Numbered from the stretch's first letter, positions 34,353 through 43,204 are shown. The stretch is 64,000 nucleotides of DNA from Neolewinella antarctica (GCF_011927835.1 NZ_JAATJH010000003.1:248001-312000); one strand, 5' to 3'. The notes: generated by a model not told the origin, from the sequence alone. A program made the numbers and translations.

Positions 34353-35606
34353 TCAACCAACCGAGCGTAGCGTCAACACCGTAACCTCCGGCAAGATCCC
34401 CACCCGCCCCGGGTAGCCCAGGAAGCCCAAGCCCCGGTTCACGTACAAATACTGCTCCCCCTCCCGGTAAAGCCCCGCCCAGTGTTTGTAGATGTACTGT
34501 GCCGGGCTCCAGCGGAAGCCGGGAATTTCGACGCCGAACTGAAAGCCGTGCGTGTGGCCACTGAGCGTTAAGTCGATGTCTGGGTAACCGGGGCGAATCT
34601 TGGCGTCCCAGTGCGTCGGGTCGTGACTCAACAGCACCTTACAGTCGCAATCTTCCACGCCCGTAGTTGCTTTGGGCAAATTAGCCTTGCGGGGGAAGCG
34701 GAAGGCGGCGCCCCAGTTTTCGACCCCGAGAATGCCCAACTTGTGCCCGTTGATGTCGAGGATGCGGTTCTCGTCGCGCAGTAAGTCCCAACCCAGGTCG
34801 GCGTGGTAGCCGTAAAGCCGCTGCATGTTTTCTTCGATAATCACTTTCTCCTCGTCGCTACCCTTCGGCACGCCCCAGTTGTGGTAGGTGCCGTAATCGT
34901 GGTTGCCCAGCACGGAATAAACCCCGTATTTCCCCTTCACTTCCTTAAAAATGTCGATGAACGGGACAATCTCGTCGGCTTCGCTATTAACAAGGTCGCC
35001 GGTGAAACACACTACGTCGGGAATTTCGGCATTGATCATCCGGACGGCTTCCTTCAGCGGTTCGCTCTGCGTCCAGGAGCCGGAATGCATGTCGCTGATC
35101 TGGACAATTTTCAGGCCATCGAGCCCGGCTGGTAGCCCGGTGATGGGGACATCGACCGCAAAACGGCGGTAGCGGTAAGCGTTGCGGACGATGCCGTAGG
35201 AGAGCACGGCCACGGGAACACCGCCGGCCACGAGCGCGGCCTTGGACAGAAAACGGGAACGGGACACGTCGCGCTCGGTAACGGGGCTCACCTTGTTGAT
35301 CCCCCAGTTTATGCCGCGTCGCAAATCGTCGCCTAACAACAACAGCGCGATCGGAACTTTACCCAGCCAACTCAGGAACAGGAAAACGTTAATGCTGGTC
35401 TTCGTCACCTTATCCCAGTCGGCGGTGACCTTAAAGGCATTCAGGGCCAACAGCACGTACGCTAAGCCCGTGATTGCCCAGTAAAGTGTCGTCACTAAGC
35501 GGCGCGTCGAGCTTTTGTAGGGAGAGATCCAACTGCGAAAAGCTTGGTAGGCGTACACGTCCAGGCTAACCAAGACAAAGAAAAGTAAGAGTATTCGATA
35601 ATTCAT
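34353..35606 (-). CDS. membrane-anchored metallophosphoesterase (YkuE-like)
   Basis: 417 aa. The N-terminal 130 residues hold about four membrane segments (ILLLFFVLVSLDVYAYQAF; TLYWAITGLAYVLLAL; INVFLFLSWLGKVPIALLLL; KAALVAGGVPVAVLSYGI). The calcineurin-like domain follows with all metal motifs: QISDMHSGSW (DxH), CFTGDLVNSEAD (GDx), VLGNHDYG (GNHD), LLSHDP and LSGHTHGFQFG (GHxH). Close to YkuE-type enzymes, whose substrates are unclear (lipid A-like UDP sugars or cell-envelope phosphoesters). The active site probably faces the periplasm. The start MNYRILLLFF (35606) is preferred to 35654. It follows the gene at 35659 by 52 bp. Confidence 0.9.
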   Translation of the reverse strand: MNYRILLLFFVLVSLDVYAYQAFRSWISPYKSSTRRLVTTLYWAITGLAYVLLALNAFKVTADWDKVTKTSINVFLFLSWLGKVPIALLLLGDDLRRGINWGINKVSPVTERDVSRSRFLSKAALVAGGVPVAVLSYGIVRNAYRYRRFAVDVPITGLPAGLDGLKIVQISDMHSGSWTQSEPLKEAVRMINAEIPDVVCFTGDLVNSEADEIVPFIDIFKEVKGKYGVYSVLGNHDYGTYHNWGVPKGSDEEKVIIEENMQRLYGYHADLGWDLLRDENRILDINGHKLGILGVENWGAAFRFPRKANLPKATTGVEDCDCKVLLSHDPTHWDAKIRPGYPDIDLTLSGHTHGFQFGVEIPGFRWSPAQYIYKHWAGLYREGEQYLYVNRGLGFLGYPGRVGILPEVTVLTLRSVG

Positions 35607-35658
35607 TCGGTAGGGCGGGGAAAGCTGAAACAAGGCAACGCGCAGCCGGCCCAATGTT

Positions 35659-36471
35659 TCACCGCAGTCGCTCGTAACCGAGGAAACGTCGTGGATAATC
35701 TTCCCCGACGAGCACGAAGGGTAGGGGCCAGAGCGAGTCGCGGTAGACGGTCACGGTTTTTGCCCGCCCATCCGCGTAAAGTTTGATTTGGCCGTACAGT
35801 CGGTCGCGGTGCGCGATTTCGTCGAATTGGTCGGCGTAGGGCGCGGCCGCCGGTGCAATGAAGCGGGTGGCTGACGCCGCCAGGTTACCTGTGGTAATTC
35901 CCCAGAGCACGGAGTCGCCCCGGTACACGATCAGGCTATCGACGAGCCGCGGGTCCAGGTCGAGTAGCTGCCGATCGCGGTAGGCGTCGAAGTTCAGGTA
36001 GTTAGTTCTCCAGGTGCGGGTACGGGGCGGGAGGGCGAGGGCGGATTGGTCGTCCGTAGCTAAGTGGGCCAGCACGGGTTCGTGTAGGTCGTTGGGGAAT
36101 TCAAGGGTAAAATTCTCTTGCTGGGCGGTTGTCCCAACGCTCAGGGTAATTGATTGCCCCTTGCGGTCGCGTCGTGGGTTAAGTTGGACGGAATCTGATT
36201 GCAACGTCCGTAGTTCGTTCACGAAAGTATTTATCCGTTCGGTCTGTCCGTAAATAAGTCGATGATCCCGCGAAACTACCCACTGATTTTCTTCACCCCG
36301 CTTCAGCTCAAAGGGGCCTTCATTTTCGGGCGTAACAACAACGTAGCTAATCGCCTCACTTCCTTTAGAAAGCAATTCAGTTTTTAGCGGAGCGTCCGAC
36401 AGCCGGTCGAAGTAATAATAGGCACCATAGGCGAGAAAAACGAAGAGTAATAGATACAGCAGACTACGCAT
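35659..36471 (-). CDS. membrane-anchored protein of unknown function
   Basis: 270 aa with a single N-terminal membrane anchor (SLLYLLLFVFLAYGAYYYF) and a periplasmic part of mixed beta/alpha structure: VVVTPENEGPFELKRGEENQ; WVVSRDHRLIYGQTERINTF; VNELRTLQSDSVQ; DRQLLDLDPRLVDSLIVYRG. The pattern of short beta repeats resembles DUF4340-type proteins, which sit beside ABC exporters and gliding genes, but I am not sure of the match. It lies between rdgB and the phosphoesterase on the same strand, so these three may be one operon. A TATCTTTC element lies 5 nt before ATG. Confidence 0.6.
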   Translation of the reverse strand: MRSLLYLLLFVFLAYGAYYYFDRLSDAPLKTELLSKGSEAISYVVVTPENEGPFELKRGEENQWVVSRDHRLIYGQTERINTFVNELRTLQSDSVQLNPRRDRKGQSITLSVGTTAQQENFTLEFPNDLHEPVLAHLATDDQSALALPPRTRTWRTNYLNFDAYRDRQLLDLDPRLVDSLIVYRGDSVLWGITTGNLAASATRFIAPAAAPYADQFDEIAHRDRLYGQIKLYADGRAKTVTVYRDSLWPLPFVLVGEDYPRRFLGYERLR

Positions 36472-36503
36472 AGTGGGAAAGATACACCGATCAAAGAAAT
36501 GAT

Positions 36504-37085
36504 TTAGGCCCGCGCGCTCAGAAAGTTAATCAACTTAGCTACGGCCCGGCCCCGGTGGCTAATACCCTGTTTTTCTTCCCGGCTCATCTCGGCGAACGTT
36601 CTGCCGTCACCTTCTGCCGGGATAAAGATCGGGTCGTAGCCGAATCCATCGGTACCGGACGGAGCGACTGCGATGTGGCCTTCGCACACGCCTTCGAAAA
36701 GATGCTCTTCTTCGTCGAGGATTAAACAGATAAAAGTTTTGAACCGGGCCGCCCGGTCGTCACGGGTCCCCAATCCGTCCAGTATTTTTTTGTTGTTTGC
36801 CTCCGCGCTCCGCTCCGGCCCGGCGTAGTGGGCGGTATCGACGCCGGGCGCACCGCCGAGGGCATCGACGACGAGGCCCGTGTCTTCGCTGAAGCAATCG
36901 TGGCGGTGATTATCTTTTACGTGCCGGGCTTTTTGTCGGGCATTGCCGGCCAGGGTGGGGGAGGTCTCGGGGATTTCTTCCGTGCAGCCTATTTTTTTGA
37001 GGGACTTAAAATCGTAAGCGTCACCCAGCTGGGTTTGTATCTCGGCGATCTTGTTGGGGTTGTTAGTAGCAAAGACTAGCGCCAT
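36504..37085 (-). CDS. rdgB: RdgB/HAM1 non-canonical purine NTP pyrophosphatase
   Basis: 193 aa. Hydrolyses dITP, XTP and ITP to the monophosphate and PPi, clearing deaminated purines before they enter DNA. Motifs: VFATNNPNKIAEIQTQL (SNN-type substrate loop); CFSEDTGLVVDALGGAPGVD (active-site Asp); and SGTDGFGYDPIFIP; the C-terminal SHRGRAVAKL carries the base-contacting residues. The start MALVFATNN (37085) is chosen; the frame extends 40 codons upstream but a promoter-like TACCTTCG lies at 37103-37110, inside that stretch. Divergent from the MarR gene. Confidence 0.95.
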   Translation of the reverse strand: MALVFATNNPNKIAEIQTQLGDAYDFKSLKKIGCTEEIPETSPTLAGNARQKARHVKDNHRHDCFSEDTGLVVDALGGAPGVDTAHYAGPERSAEANNKKILDGLGTRDDRAARFKTFICLILDEEEHLFEGVCEGHIAVAPSGTDGFGYDPIFIPAEGDGRTFAEMSREEKQGISHRGRAVAKLINFLSARA

Positions 37086-37218
37086 GGTGGGTCGATTTGC
37101 AGCGAAGGTAAGGCGGTTTACTACCCTGGGAACGAAATAGATAGCCAAGCCCATCCGAGATAGCAGCGTAATTTCCTTGACGCGCAAACTATAATGTAAG
37201 ATCAAGGTTCAAGGCAGC

Positions 37219-37653
37219 ATGCAAAATGATCGACTTCTCCCCCTCCTCCTGCGCACGGCGCACTTCGTCCGACGGAAACAAGCCGAGGTAGTTAGTGCAC
37301 ATTCAAACCTGACCCTGCAGCAGTTCAATATTCTGCGCATACTCCGCGCGGCCGAACTGGAGGGGGAACGTGCGTTGCCGACAATGAAAGTAGCTAGCCG
37401 GCTCACGGAGCCCGGGGTTGGAATCACCCGATTGGTCAACAAACTAGCTACTCAGCGGCTGATTACCCTGACGACGGATGCCAAAGATTCCCGCGTCAAA
37501 CACTGCGAGCTTACGAACGGTGGGAGAGCGGAACTGGACAAATTATCCGGCCCTATCCGACAACTGGAAGCTGAAGCGATGCGCGGCGTAGATCGTTACG
37601 CTGAAGCGGACATGAAACACGCGTTGTCGTTGATGCTCAAGAACATCGAATAG
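37219..37653 (+). CDS. MarR-family transcriptional regulator
   Basis: 144 aa. Winged helix-turn-helix with LTLQQFNILRILRAAELEGE, then the recognition part LPTMKVASRLTEPGVGITRL, and the wing KLATQRLITLTTDAKDSRVK with the conserved D-x-R-x-x-x (here DSRVKHCELT). The C-terminal helices mediate dimerisation. It usually controls a nearby detoxification or oxidoreductase gene; the convergent SDR gene is the nearest, and no efflux pump is visible. Effector unknown. Confidence 0.92.
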   Translation: MQNDRLLPLLLRTAHFVRRKQAEVVSAHSNLTLQQFNILRILRAAELEGERALPTMKVASRLTEPGVGITRLVNKLATQRLITLTTDAKDSRVKHCELTNGGRAELDKLSGPIRQLEAEAMRGVDRYAEADMKHALSLMLKNIE

Positions 37654-37751
37654 CTAGTCTGGAATTTTGTTAGCACGTAAACTAAATCGGCGCATCGGTA
37701 AGTTAGCTTTGCACTACGGTTGACCGCAACGTGGCTCTATCCGCACCCTCC

Positions 37752-37811
37752 TTGCACCTGCGTCCGCGCCCTGACCCTAATTTTGCGCGGTCCCCCGATA
37801 GCTATCGGAGG
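37752..37811. repeat. repeat R7 next to GATAGCTATC palindrome
   Basis: Plus strand TTGCACCTGCGTCCGCGCC (R7, 37752-37770) is followed by a partial GCGCGGTC and by the palindrome CCGATAGCTATCGG at 37795-37808. The pair lies in the convergent gap between the MarR and SDR genes; the palindrome core equals that in the sulfatase gene. Confidence 0.75.
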
Positions 37812-37835
37812 TGCACGGTAAATTGGCAAGAAACC

Positions 37836-38573
37836 TTAAGCCGTGTACCCCCCGTCGACCGGAATATTAGCACCAGTTATAAAACTGGATCCCGGGCCGG
37901 CAATAAAAGTAACCACCGAAGCAATCTCCTCCGGCCGCCCGAACCGCCCGAAAATATTCGACGCCCGCTGCATGTCCGCGTAAGGGCCACTGGCTGGGTT
38001 CATCTCCGTATCCACGCTGCCGGGGTGGATGGTATTTACCGTGATGCCTCGTTCTCCTACCTCTTTGGCCCAGGCCTGGGTCAACGACGCCACCGCTGCC
38101 TTGGACGCTCCGTAAGCGCTGGCACCCGGCGATCCTTTCAGGCCGGAAACGGACCCGATGTTGATGATGCGGCCACCTTCGTTCAGTTGGGGAATGGCGG
38201 CTTTGGTCGTCTCGTAAACACCCCGGACGTTAACCTCGTAATTACGCGTCAGAATATCTAATTCCGTCCCTACGAGCATCCCGGTAGCGTACACGCCCGC
38301 ATTGTTAACGAGAATATCCAGCCCACCGAATTCGTCGACGATGCGCTGAATTAATTCAGTATTGGCCGCTGGGTCCCCGGCATCGGACTGGAAGGCTTTG
38401 GCCTTACCACCGGCGTTATTTATTTTCTTTACGATAGCTTCCGCTTGTTCGGTGCTGCTGTTGTAGGTAATGGCTACGGTGGCCCCCGCGGCGGCGAGGT
38501 GCTCGGCGATGGAAGCGCCGATGCCGCGGGAAGCGCCGGTTACCAGCGCGATTTTGTTGGTTAGGGTTGGCAT
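37836..38573 (-). CDS. SDR-family oxidoreductase (FabG-like)
   Basis: 245 aa classical short-chain dehydrogenase. Cofactor loop ALVTGASRGIGASIAEHLAA (TGxxxGxG); LDILVNNAGVY (NNAG); catalytic Ser in IINIGSVSGLKGS; YGASKAA (YxxxK); HPGSVDTEM; C-terminal FITGANIPVDGGYTA. The basic residue pattern after strand 2 (TYNSST) suggests NADP(H). Similar to 3-oxoacyl-ACP reductase and glucose dehydrogenase-like enzymes; substrate undetermined. The convergent MarR regulator may control it. No fab genes nearby. Confidence 0.93.
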   Translation of the reverse strand: MPTLTNKIALVTGASRGIGASIAEHLAAAGATVAITYNSSTEQAEAIVKKINNAGGKAKAFQSDAGDPAANTELIQRIVDEFGGLDILVNNAGVYATGMLVGTELDILTRNYEVNVRGVYETTKAAIPQLNEGGRIINIGSVSGLKGSPGASAYGASKAAVASLTQAWAKEVGERGITVNTIHPGSVDTEMNPASGPYADMQRASNIFGRFGRPEEIASVVTFIAGPGSSFITGANIPVDGGYTA

Positions 38574-38638
38574 GTGTGTTTTGTTTTAATAATTAGCCGT
38601 AAAATAGTGGTTAACCGTATCGCAAGTAATAAAATTAA

Positions 38639-39103
38639 TTAATTCGGCACGTCCGTTTTTCTTAAGAACGCACCCTTTACCCCACGCCAAAGTGCCGCGG
38701 CGGGCGTATTGTTGCCAGCCTCTTTCTCCCCGGCAATGTGCGACAACGATTCACCGATCAGGTAAGTTCGCCCCGCGATCTCTACCGGGAGGTTGGCAAC
38801 AACAGAAAAATGGATGCCCAGCGCAGAAAGATCTTGCCCGAAAAGCATGATTTGGTCTACTTCCAATCTGCCGGCTAGTACCGACAGATCGATACCAAAT
38901 TCATCCGTTTTTTCTGCCCGCACCAAATGCAACTGCCGTGGCGGATCATCGTACCCGGCGGCGGCCAGCACACGCTCCAGAAAAGGCAGCTCGGCATCGT
39001 AAACCACAAGTAACTTTTTGTCCGGCGATGGCTCGGAAACGTATTCAGCAAGTGCTGCGTTATCTGGTTGCTGGATGAGTTGCATAGTGGGGAAGAGCTC
39101 CAT
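38639..39103 (-). CDS. protein of unknown function
   Basis: 154 aa from MELFPTMQLIQQPDN. Features: KKLLVVYDAELPFLERVLAA, IDLSVLAGRLEVDQIMLFGQ, and IHFSVVANLPVEIAGRTYLI, suggesting an alpha/beta fold with an intermediate likeness to DNA polymerase III psi-type proteins (short, with VDQIMLFG), though I cannot confirm that. The frame is open to 39187, overlapping ilvE, but a promoter element lies 4 nt before ATG 39103, which decides the start. Divergent from ilvE, with an 82 bp gap. Function unknown. Confidence 0.7.
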   Translation of the reverse strand: MELFPTMQLIQQPDNAALAEYVSEPSPDKKLLVVYDAELPFLERVLAAAGYDDPPRQLHLVRAEKTDEFGIDLSVLAGRLEVDQIMLFGQDLSALGIHFSVVANLPVEIAGRTYLIGESLSHIAGEKEAGNNTPAAALWRGVKGAFLRKTDVPN

Positions 39104-39107
39104 GCAA

Positions 39108-39115
39108 TAAAGGTA
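39108..39115 (-). promoter_or_regulatory. -7 element 4 nt before gene at 39103
   Basis: Minus strand TACCTTTA, 4 nt (TTGC), ATG. Same spacing as the other five. Confidence 0.55.
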
Positions 39116-39185
39116 AGCCCTCTGGCAGTGCGAAACTGAATTACCAATTACCTTTACGGCTACCCGATCACTAAAAGAACCAAAC

Positions 39186-40256
39186 ATGACGACGATTACC
39201 GCCCCGAAGATCCACGTAGAAAAAGTTCAGCAGAGCCGCGTCGACACGGTCGACTGGGATAACCTGCCCTTCGGTAAGATTTTTTCCGACCACATGTTCG
39301 TCAGTGATTACAAGGACGGTGAGTGGTCGAACGATCGTATTGTCCCCTTTGGCCACTTTACCATGCATCCCGCCAGTATGGTACTGCACTACGGCCAGGC
39401 CATCTTCGAAGGCATGAAGGCCAGTAAACTAGCCGATGGCACGCCCGCCCTGCTCAGCCCCGGCGACCACGCCAAGCGCATCAACAACAGCGCCCGGCGG
39501 CTGCTGATGGCGGAGTTCCCGGAAGACCGCTTCGTCGAGGCCGTTAGCCAGTTGGTTTCGCTCGATCGGGACTGGATTCCACCGGCGGAAGGTTCGGCGC
39601 TGTACCTGCGCCCCTACATGTTCGCGACGGACGAGTTCATCGGCGTGCGCCCGAGCGAGACGTACCGCTTCTGCATCTTTACGGCACCGGTCGGCCCTTA
39701 CTACGCGAAGCCCGTCCGGCTGGTCGTGGAGCAAGAGTTTGTCCGCGCCGTCCCCGGTGGAACGGGCGAGGCCAAAGCGGCCGGTAATTACGCCGCCGCC
39801 CTGCTACCCGCGCAGTTGGCGCAGAAAAAAGGGTTCGACCAGGTCGTTTGGATGGGCGGACCGAACATGACGCAGGTCCAGGAAGTCGGTACGATGAACA
39901 TCTTTTTCGTCATCGACGGAGAGATCATTACGCCGGCGACGGACGGGGCAATTTTGAAGGGCATCACCCGGAAGAACTTCATCACGATCCTCCGCGACCA
40001 GGGGCACACCGTTACCGAGCGGACGATCACCATCGACGAGATCGTCGCGGCGCACGACGCCGGCAAGCTAGAAGAAATGTTTGGTTCGGGCACGGCGGCG
40101 GTGGTTAGCCACGTCTCCGAACTGCAGTACAAAGACAAGCTGATGACCCTCCCGGCGGTGGAGGACCGGAAGATCGGCCCCGCCCTGAAGAAATACATCG
40201 ACGGGGTGCGGACGGGAACGGTAGAAGACAAGTTCGGCTGGATCGTTAAATTGTAG
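39186..40256 (+). CDS. ilvE: branched-chain amino acid aminotransferase
   Basis: 356 aa fold-type IV PLP enzyme. Transaminates Leu, Ile and Val with 2-oxoglutarate as acceptor in the last synthetic (or first degradative) step. Motifs: FGHFTMHPASMVLHYGQAIF and EGMKA; YLRPYMFATDEFIGVRPS; GEAKAAGNYAAALLPAQLA with the PLP lysine; EVGTMNIFFVIDGEIITPAT; and MFGSGTAAVVSHVSEL. Full length. No other ilv or leu genes lie in the window. A TACCTTTA box about 35 nt upstream may be its promoter. Confidence 0.95.
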   Translation: MTTITAPKIHVEKVQQSRVDTVDWDNLPFGKIFSDHMFVSDYKDGEWSNDRIVPFGHFTMHPASMVLHYGQAIFEGMKASKLADGTPALLSPGDHAKRINNSARRLLMAEFPEDRFVEAVSQLVSLDRDWIPPAEGSALYLRPYMFATDEFIGVRPSETYRFCIFTAPVGPYYAKPVRLVVEQEFVRAVPGGTGEAKAAGNYAAALLPAQLAQKKGFDQVVWMGGPNMTQVQEVGTMNIFFVIDGEIITPATDGAILKGITRKNFITILRDQGHTVTERTITIDEIVAAHDAGKLEEMFGSGTAAVVSHVSELQYKDKLMTLPAVEDRKIGPALKKYIDGVRTGTVEDKFGWIVKL

Positions 40257-40313
40257 CGGGCGCAATACGTGTACGCCACAAACTTTCCCTGCTCAACCGA
40301 CCTTTGAGTAAGC

Positions 40314-41663
40314 ATGGACGCAAGTACTAAAATCAATATCCCCGAATCTACCCGCGAACGCATCGTGATCGTGGGCGGTGGTTTTGGTGGACTCCAACTG
40401 GCGCGCAAACTGGGCCGGGACGACTACCAGGTCGTGCTGATCGACAAGAATAACTACCACCAGTTTCAGCCACTGTTCTACCAAGTAGCCATGGCCGGGC
40501 TGGAACCGAGCAGCATCATCTTTCCCTTCCGGAAACTCTTTCAGGGGAAGAAGAACATCTTCATCCGCGTGACGGAAGTGACCGGCCTGGACGCCGCGAC
40601 CAAGCAGATCACCACCCCGCTCGGCCACTGCAATTACGACCACCTCATCATTGCGACCGGTGCGGACACCAACTTCTTCGGCAACAAAAACATCGAACGG
40701 CACGCGATCCCGATGAAGTCCGTTTCGGAAGCGCTCTACATCCGCAACAACATTCTCGACGACTACGAGGACGCGCTAACCACGCCCAGCTACGAGAACC
40801 GCCAGGAGCTCGTAGACATCGTCATCGTCGGCGGCGGACCGACCGGCGTAGAACTGGCTGGCTCCCTGGCGGAGATGAAAACTCACGTGCTGCCCCGTGA
40901 TTATCCGGAACTGAACGTCAAGGAGGAAGTCGATATCTACCTCATTCAGTCCGGCGATGTGATTTTAAAAGGTTTCAGTGAGAAATCCAGCGCCAGTGCG
41001 CTTAAATACCTCGAAGAACTCGGCGTGCGGGTGATGCTCAACAGCCGAGTGACTGACTTCGACGGGCGGAAGGTTTACCTGAAGGACGGAACGACGATCC
41101 CCACCCAGAAGGTGATCTGGGCGGCGGGCATCAAGGGCGCGCCGATTCCCGGCGTCCCCGAGGCGGCCATAACCCACGGTAACCGGTTGGCGGTCGATCG
41201 CTTTAATCGGGTAGCTGGTCTGACGGATGTCTACGCCGTCGGCGACGTAGCTTATATGGAAGAGCCCGATTTCCCGGAAGGACACCCGCAGGTGGCGCAA
41301 GTAGCTATTCAGATGGGAGCGAACATGGCGAAGAACTTCAAATTGCGGCTGCGTGACGGGAAGGGAATTCAGCCCTTTAGTTATAACGACAAGGGAAGTA
41401 TGGCTACGGTCGGTCGCGGCCGCGCGGTGGTGGATATTCCGAAACCCGAGCTGCACCTGGGTGGCATCATTGCTTGGTTGATGTGGCTGGTGGTCCACCT
41501 CTTCGCTATTCTGGGGACACGGAACAAGATCTTCGTTTTTCTGAATTGGCTGACGAATTACATTAATTACAACCAGTCGTTGCGGCTGATCATTCGGCCC
41601 TACGCGCCGGCGGCTCCGGAGCCGGACGATCCCAAGATCGATAAAGTCGTTGCCGCCTCTTAG
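40314..41663 (+). CDS. type II NADH dehydrogenase-like FAD oxidoreductase
   Basis: 449 aa. Two Rossmann motifs: RIVIVGGGFGGLQLARKLG for FAD (about 19-37) and IVIVGGGPTGVELAGSLAEM for NADH (about 172-191). QFQPLFYQVAMAGLEPSSI is typical of NDH-2, as is ADTNFFGNKNIERHAIPMKS. VYAVGDVA with Asp binds FAD ribityl. The C-terminal hydrophobic helices (GGIIAWLMWLVVHLFAILG) would attach it to the inner membrane. Transfers electrons from NADH to quinone without pumping protons. Followed immediately after the stop codon by a very long hairpin. Confidence 0.93.
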   Translation: MDASTKINIPESTRERIVIVGGGFGGLQLARKLGRDDYQVVLIDKNNYHQFQPLFYQVAMAGLEPSSIIFPFRKLFQGKKNIFIRVTEVTGLDAATKQITTPLGHCNYDHLIIATGADTNFFGNKNIERHAIPMKSVSEALYIRNNILDDYEDALTTPSYENRQELVDIVIVGGGPTGVELAGSLAEMKTHVLPRDYPELNVKEEVDIYLIQSGDVILKGFSEKSSASALKYLEELGVRVMLNSRVTDFDGRKVYLKDGTTIPTQKVIWAAGIKGAPIPGVPEAAITHGNRLAVDRFNRVAGLTDVYAVGDVAYMEEPDFPEGHPQVAQVAIQMGANMAKNFKLRLRDGKGIQPFSYNDKGSMATVGRGRAVVDIPKPELHLGGIIAWLMWLVVHLFAILGTRNKIFVFLNWLTNYINYNQSLRLIIRPYAPAAPEPDDPKIDKVVAAS

Positions 41664-41739
41664 AGGTTGAGGGCATCCTGCCCGAACGTAACAGCGGTAG
41701 CGCTACCACTGTTACGTTCGGGCAGGATGCCCTCAACCT
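41664..41739. repeat. 76 bp near-perfect hairpin directly after ndh
   Basis: Left arm 41664-41694 and right arm 41709-41739 pair over 31 bp without mismatch (starts AGGTTGAGGGCATCCTGCCC). The centre GGTAGC/GCTACC (41696-41701 and 41702-41707) pairs again after a single C-A mismatch, leaving almost no loop. It begins 1 bp after the stop codon. Only TTT follows, so it is not a classical intrinsic terminator. Confidence 0.9.
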
Positions 41740-41808
41740 TTCCGTGTCATTCATCCAAAGCTTATCTGAAACGTTCTTAGCAACGTACCCAACAAGACAA
41801 CTACCCCT

Positions 41809-42546
41809 ATGATTTCCGTATTCCCCCTGTCCCAACCCAACATGCTAGGTTTCACGCTCGACGGCGAGGTGGATGAGACCGGGATGGAGAAGTTTCTGCT
41901 AGCCATCGAAGCAAAGGTATTGACGCACGGAAAAATCCGTTTGCTGGGCAACGTGAAGTCCATCGGTGGCTTTCAGAGCCTGCAGTCTTTTTGGAAAACC
42001 CTGAAGTCGAAGACGGACCTTTGGGATAACATCGAGAAGTACGCCATCCTCACCGACCACGGCTGGCTCTCCTCCCTCACGGGCAGCGTCGACTGGCTGA
42101 CGCCCCGCATGGAAGTAAAAACGTTTTCGTTGGCGGAAGGAGAACTCGCCCACCAGTGGCTGCGCCTCGACCCCGTTGCAGATCCTTCGGAGGGGCTGAA
42201 GGAAGTCGACATGGGCGAGAACAGCGTGCTCGGGCTGGCGATTATCGGGAAACTAACACCCAAGGACTACGACCGCATTAACCTGCTCATCGAAGCACAG
42301 GCCAGAACCTACGGGCAGGCACGCATTCTGCTGGAGATCGTGGACGCGGGTTTCTCCGGGCAGCAGTTGATCGAGGACATTAAATCCGGCATCAAGAACT
42401 ACCGCAACGTCGAGCGGATTGCGCTGATCGGAGATCAGTCGTGGCTCAAAACGACGGTTAAGCTGGGTGATTTATTAACGCCGGGTCTAGAACTGGCGGC
42501 TTTTTCTACTAATGAGCGGAAGCGAGCAACCTCCTGGTTAGGGTAA
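41809..42546 (+). CDS. protein with two SpoIIAA-like (STAS-fold) domains
   Basis: 245 aa. Two consecutive copies of a SpoIIAA-like domain, roughly residues 8-120 and 135-245, each with the same landmarks: GFTLDGEVDETGMEKFLLAI versus LAIIGKLTPKDYDRINLLIE; RLLGNV versus RILLEIV; WDNIEKYAILTDHGWLSSLT versus YRNVERIALIGDQSWLKTTV. Such STAS-like single-domain proteins are common in marine bacteria, and a fused tandem is less usual. No membrane segment. Possibly binds a lipid-like molecule or another protein. It sits 60 to 70 bp before the next gene on the same strand. Confidence 0.85.
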   Translation: MISVFPLSQPNMLGFTLDGEVDETGMEKFLLAIEAKVLTHGKIRLLGNVKSIGGFQSLQSFWKTLKSKTDLWDNIEKYAILTDHGWLSSLTGSVDWLTPRMEVKTFSLAEGELAHQWLRLDPVADPSEGLKEVDMGENSVLGLAIIGKLTPKDYDRINLLIEAQARTYGQARILLEIVDAGFSGQQLIEDIKSGIKNYRNVERIALIGDQSWLKTTVKLGDLLTPGLELAAFSTNERKRATSWLG

Positions 42547-42654
42547 ATCAAGCAGGGTAAAATCGGCGGGGCTCAGCACGCACAAAATCGGTTCTTTTAA
42601 ACCTGAACCATGAGGGCTTCCAGTGTGTTTCCCCGAAATAAATTCAGGAACACG

Positions 42655-43161
42655 ATGGCGAACAAAATATATCAGGAAAAGCAGCGCTTTCACGATTGGT
42701 TAGTCATCGCGTTGCTGGCGTTGGCTACCGTCGGTTTACTCTACGGAGCAGCTTCTTACTTTTGGAGCATCAGGGCGAGCCTGTCCTACAGCCTCATCAG
42801 TCTGACCCTGGCGCTTGGTCTGGGCTACGCTATTTACTGGTTGACTAGCTTACGGTCGAAATTGACGATCACGGACCGCACCATCAAGTTTAAGATCAAG
42901 GGCCAACTGGAAGCCACGAAAAAAATTGCCTGGGAGGACGTCGCTTCCTGCACCATCGTCAAAACGCCCGCCATTGCGAAGTGGGACCGGCCCAAAGCTA
43001 CCCTGACCGACGAGAAATTCTACTCCCTGAGTGGCCGCAACGGCCTGATGATCACGACGAAGACCGGTAGCAATTACTTTATCGGCTGTAAAGACATTAG
43101 CGGACTTCAGGCCGCTCTGAACGGGGAAGAAGCAATCTGGGAAGTAATCATGGGTGAATGA
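42655..43161 (+). CDS. small membrane protein of unknown function
   Basis: 168 aa from MANKIYQEKQRFHDW (an in-frame ATG at 42610 is an alternative that adds 15 residues). Two membrane segments (LVIALLALATVGLLYGAASY and SLISLTLALGLGYAIYWL) are followed by a cytoplasmic domain resembling a PH-like beta fold: LTITDRTIKFKIKGQLEATK, then TKKIAWEDVASCTIV, NGLMITTKTGSNYFIGCKD. The sequence pattern is like the small bPH proteins of Bacteroidota. It precedes the glutamine-synthetase-like gene by 43 bp. Role unknown. Confidence 0.7.
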   Translation: MANKIYQEKQRFHDWLVIALLALATVGLLYGAASYFWSIRASLSYSLISLTLALGLGYAIYWLTSLRSKLTITDRTIKFKIKGQLEATKKIAWEDVASCTIVKTPAIAKWDRPKATLTDEKFYSLSGRNGLMITTKTGSNYFIGCKDISGLQAALNGEEAIWEVIMGE

Positions 43162-43204
43162 ATATCTCACTTGGTCGATCACCGCGTTTAGACTACATTG
43201 AGCC

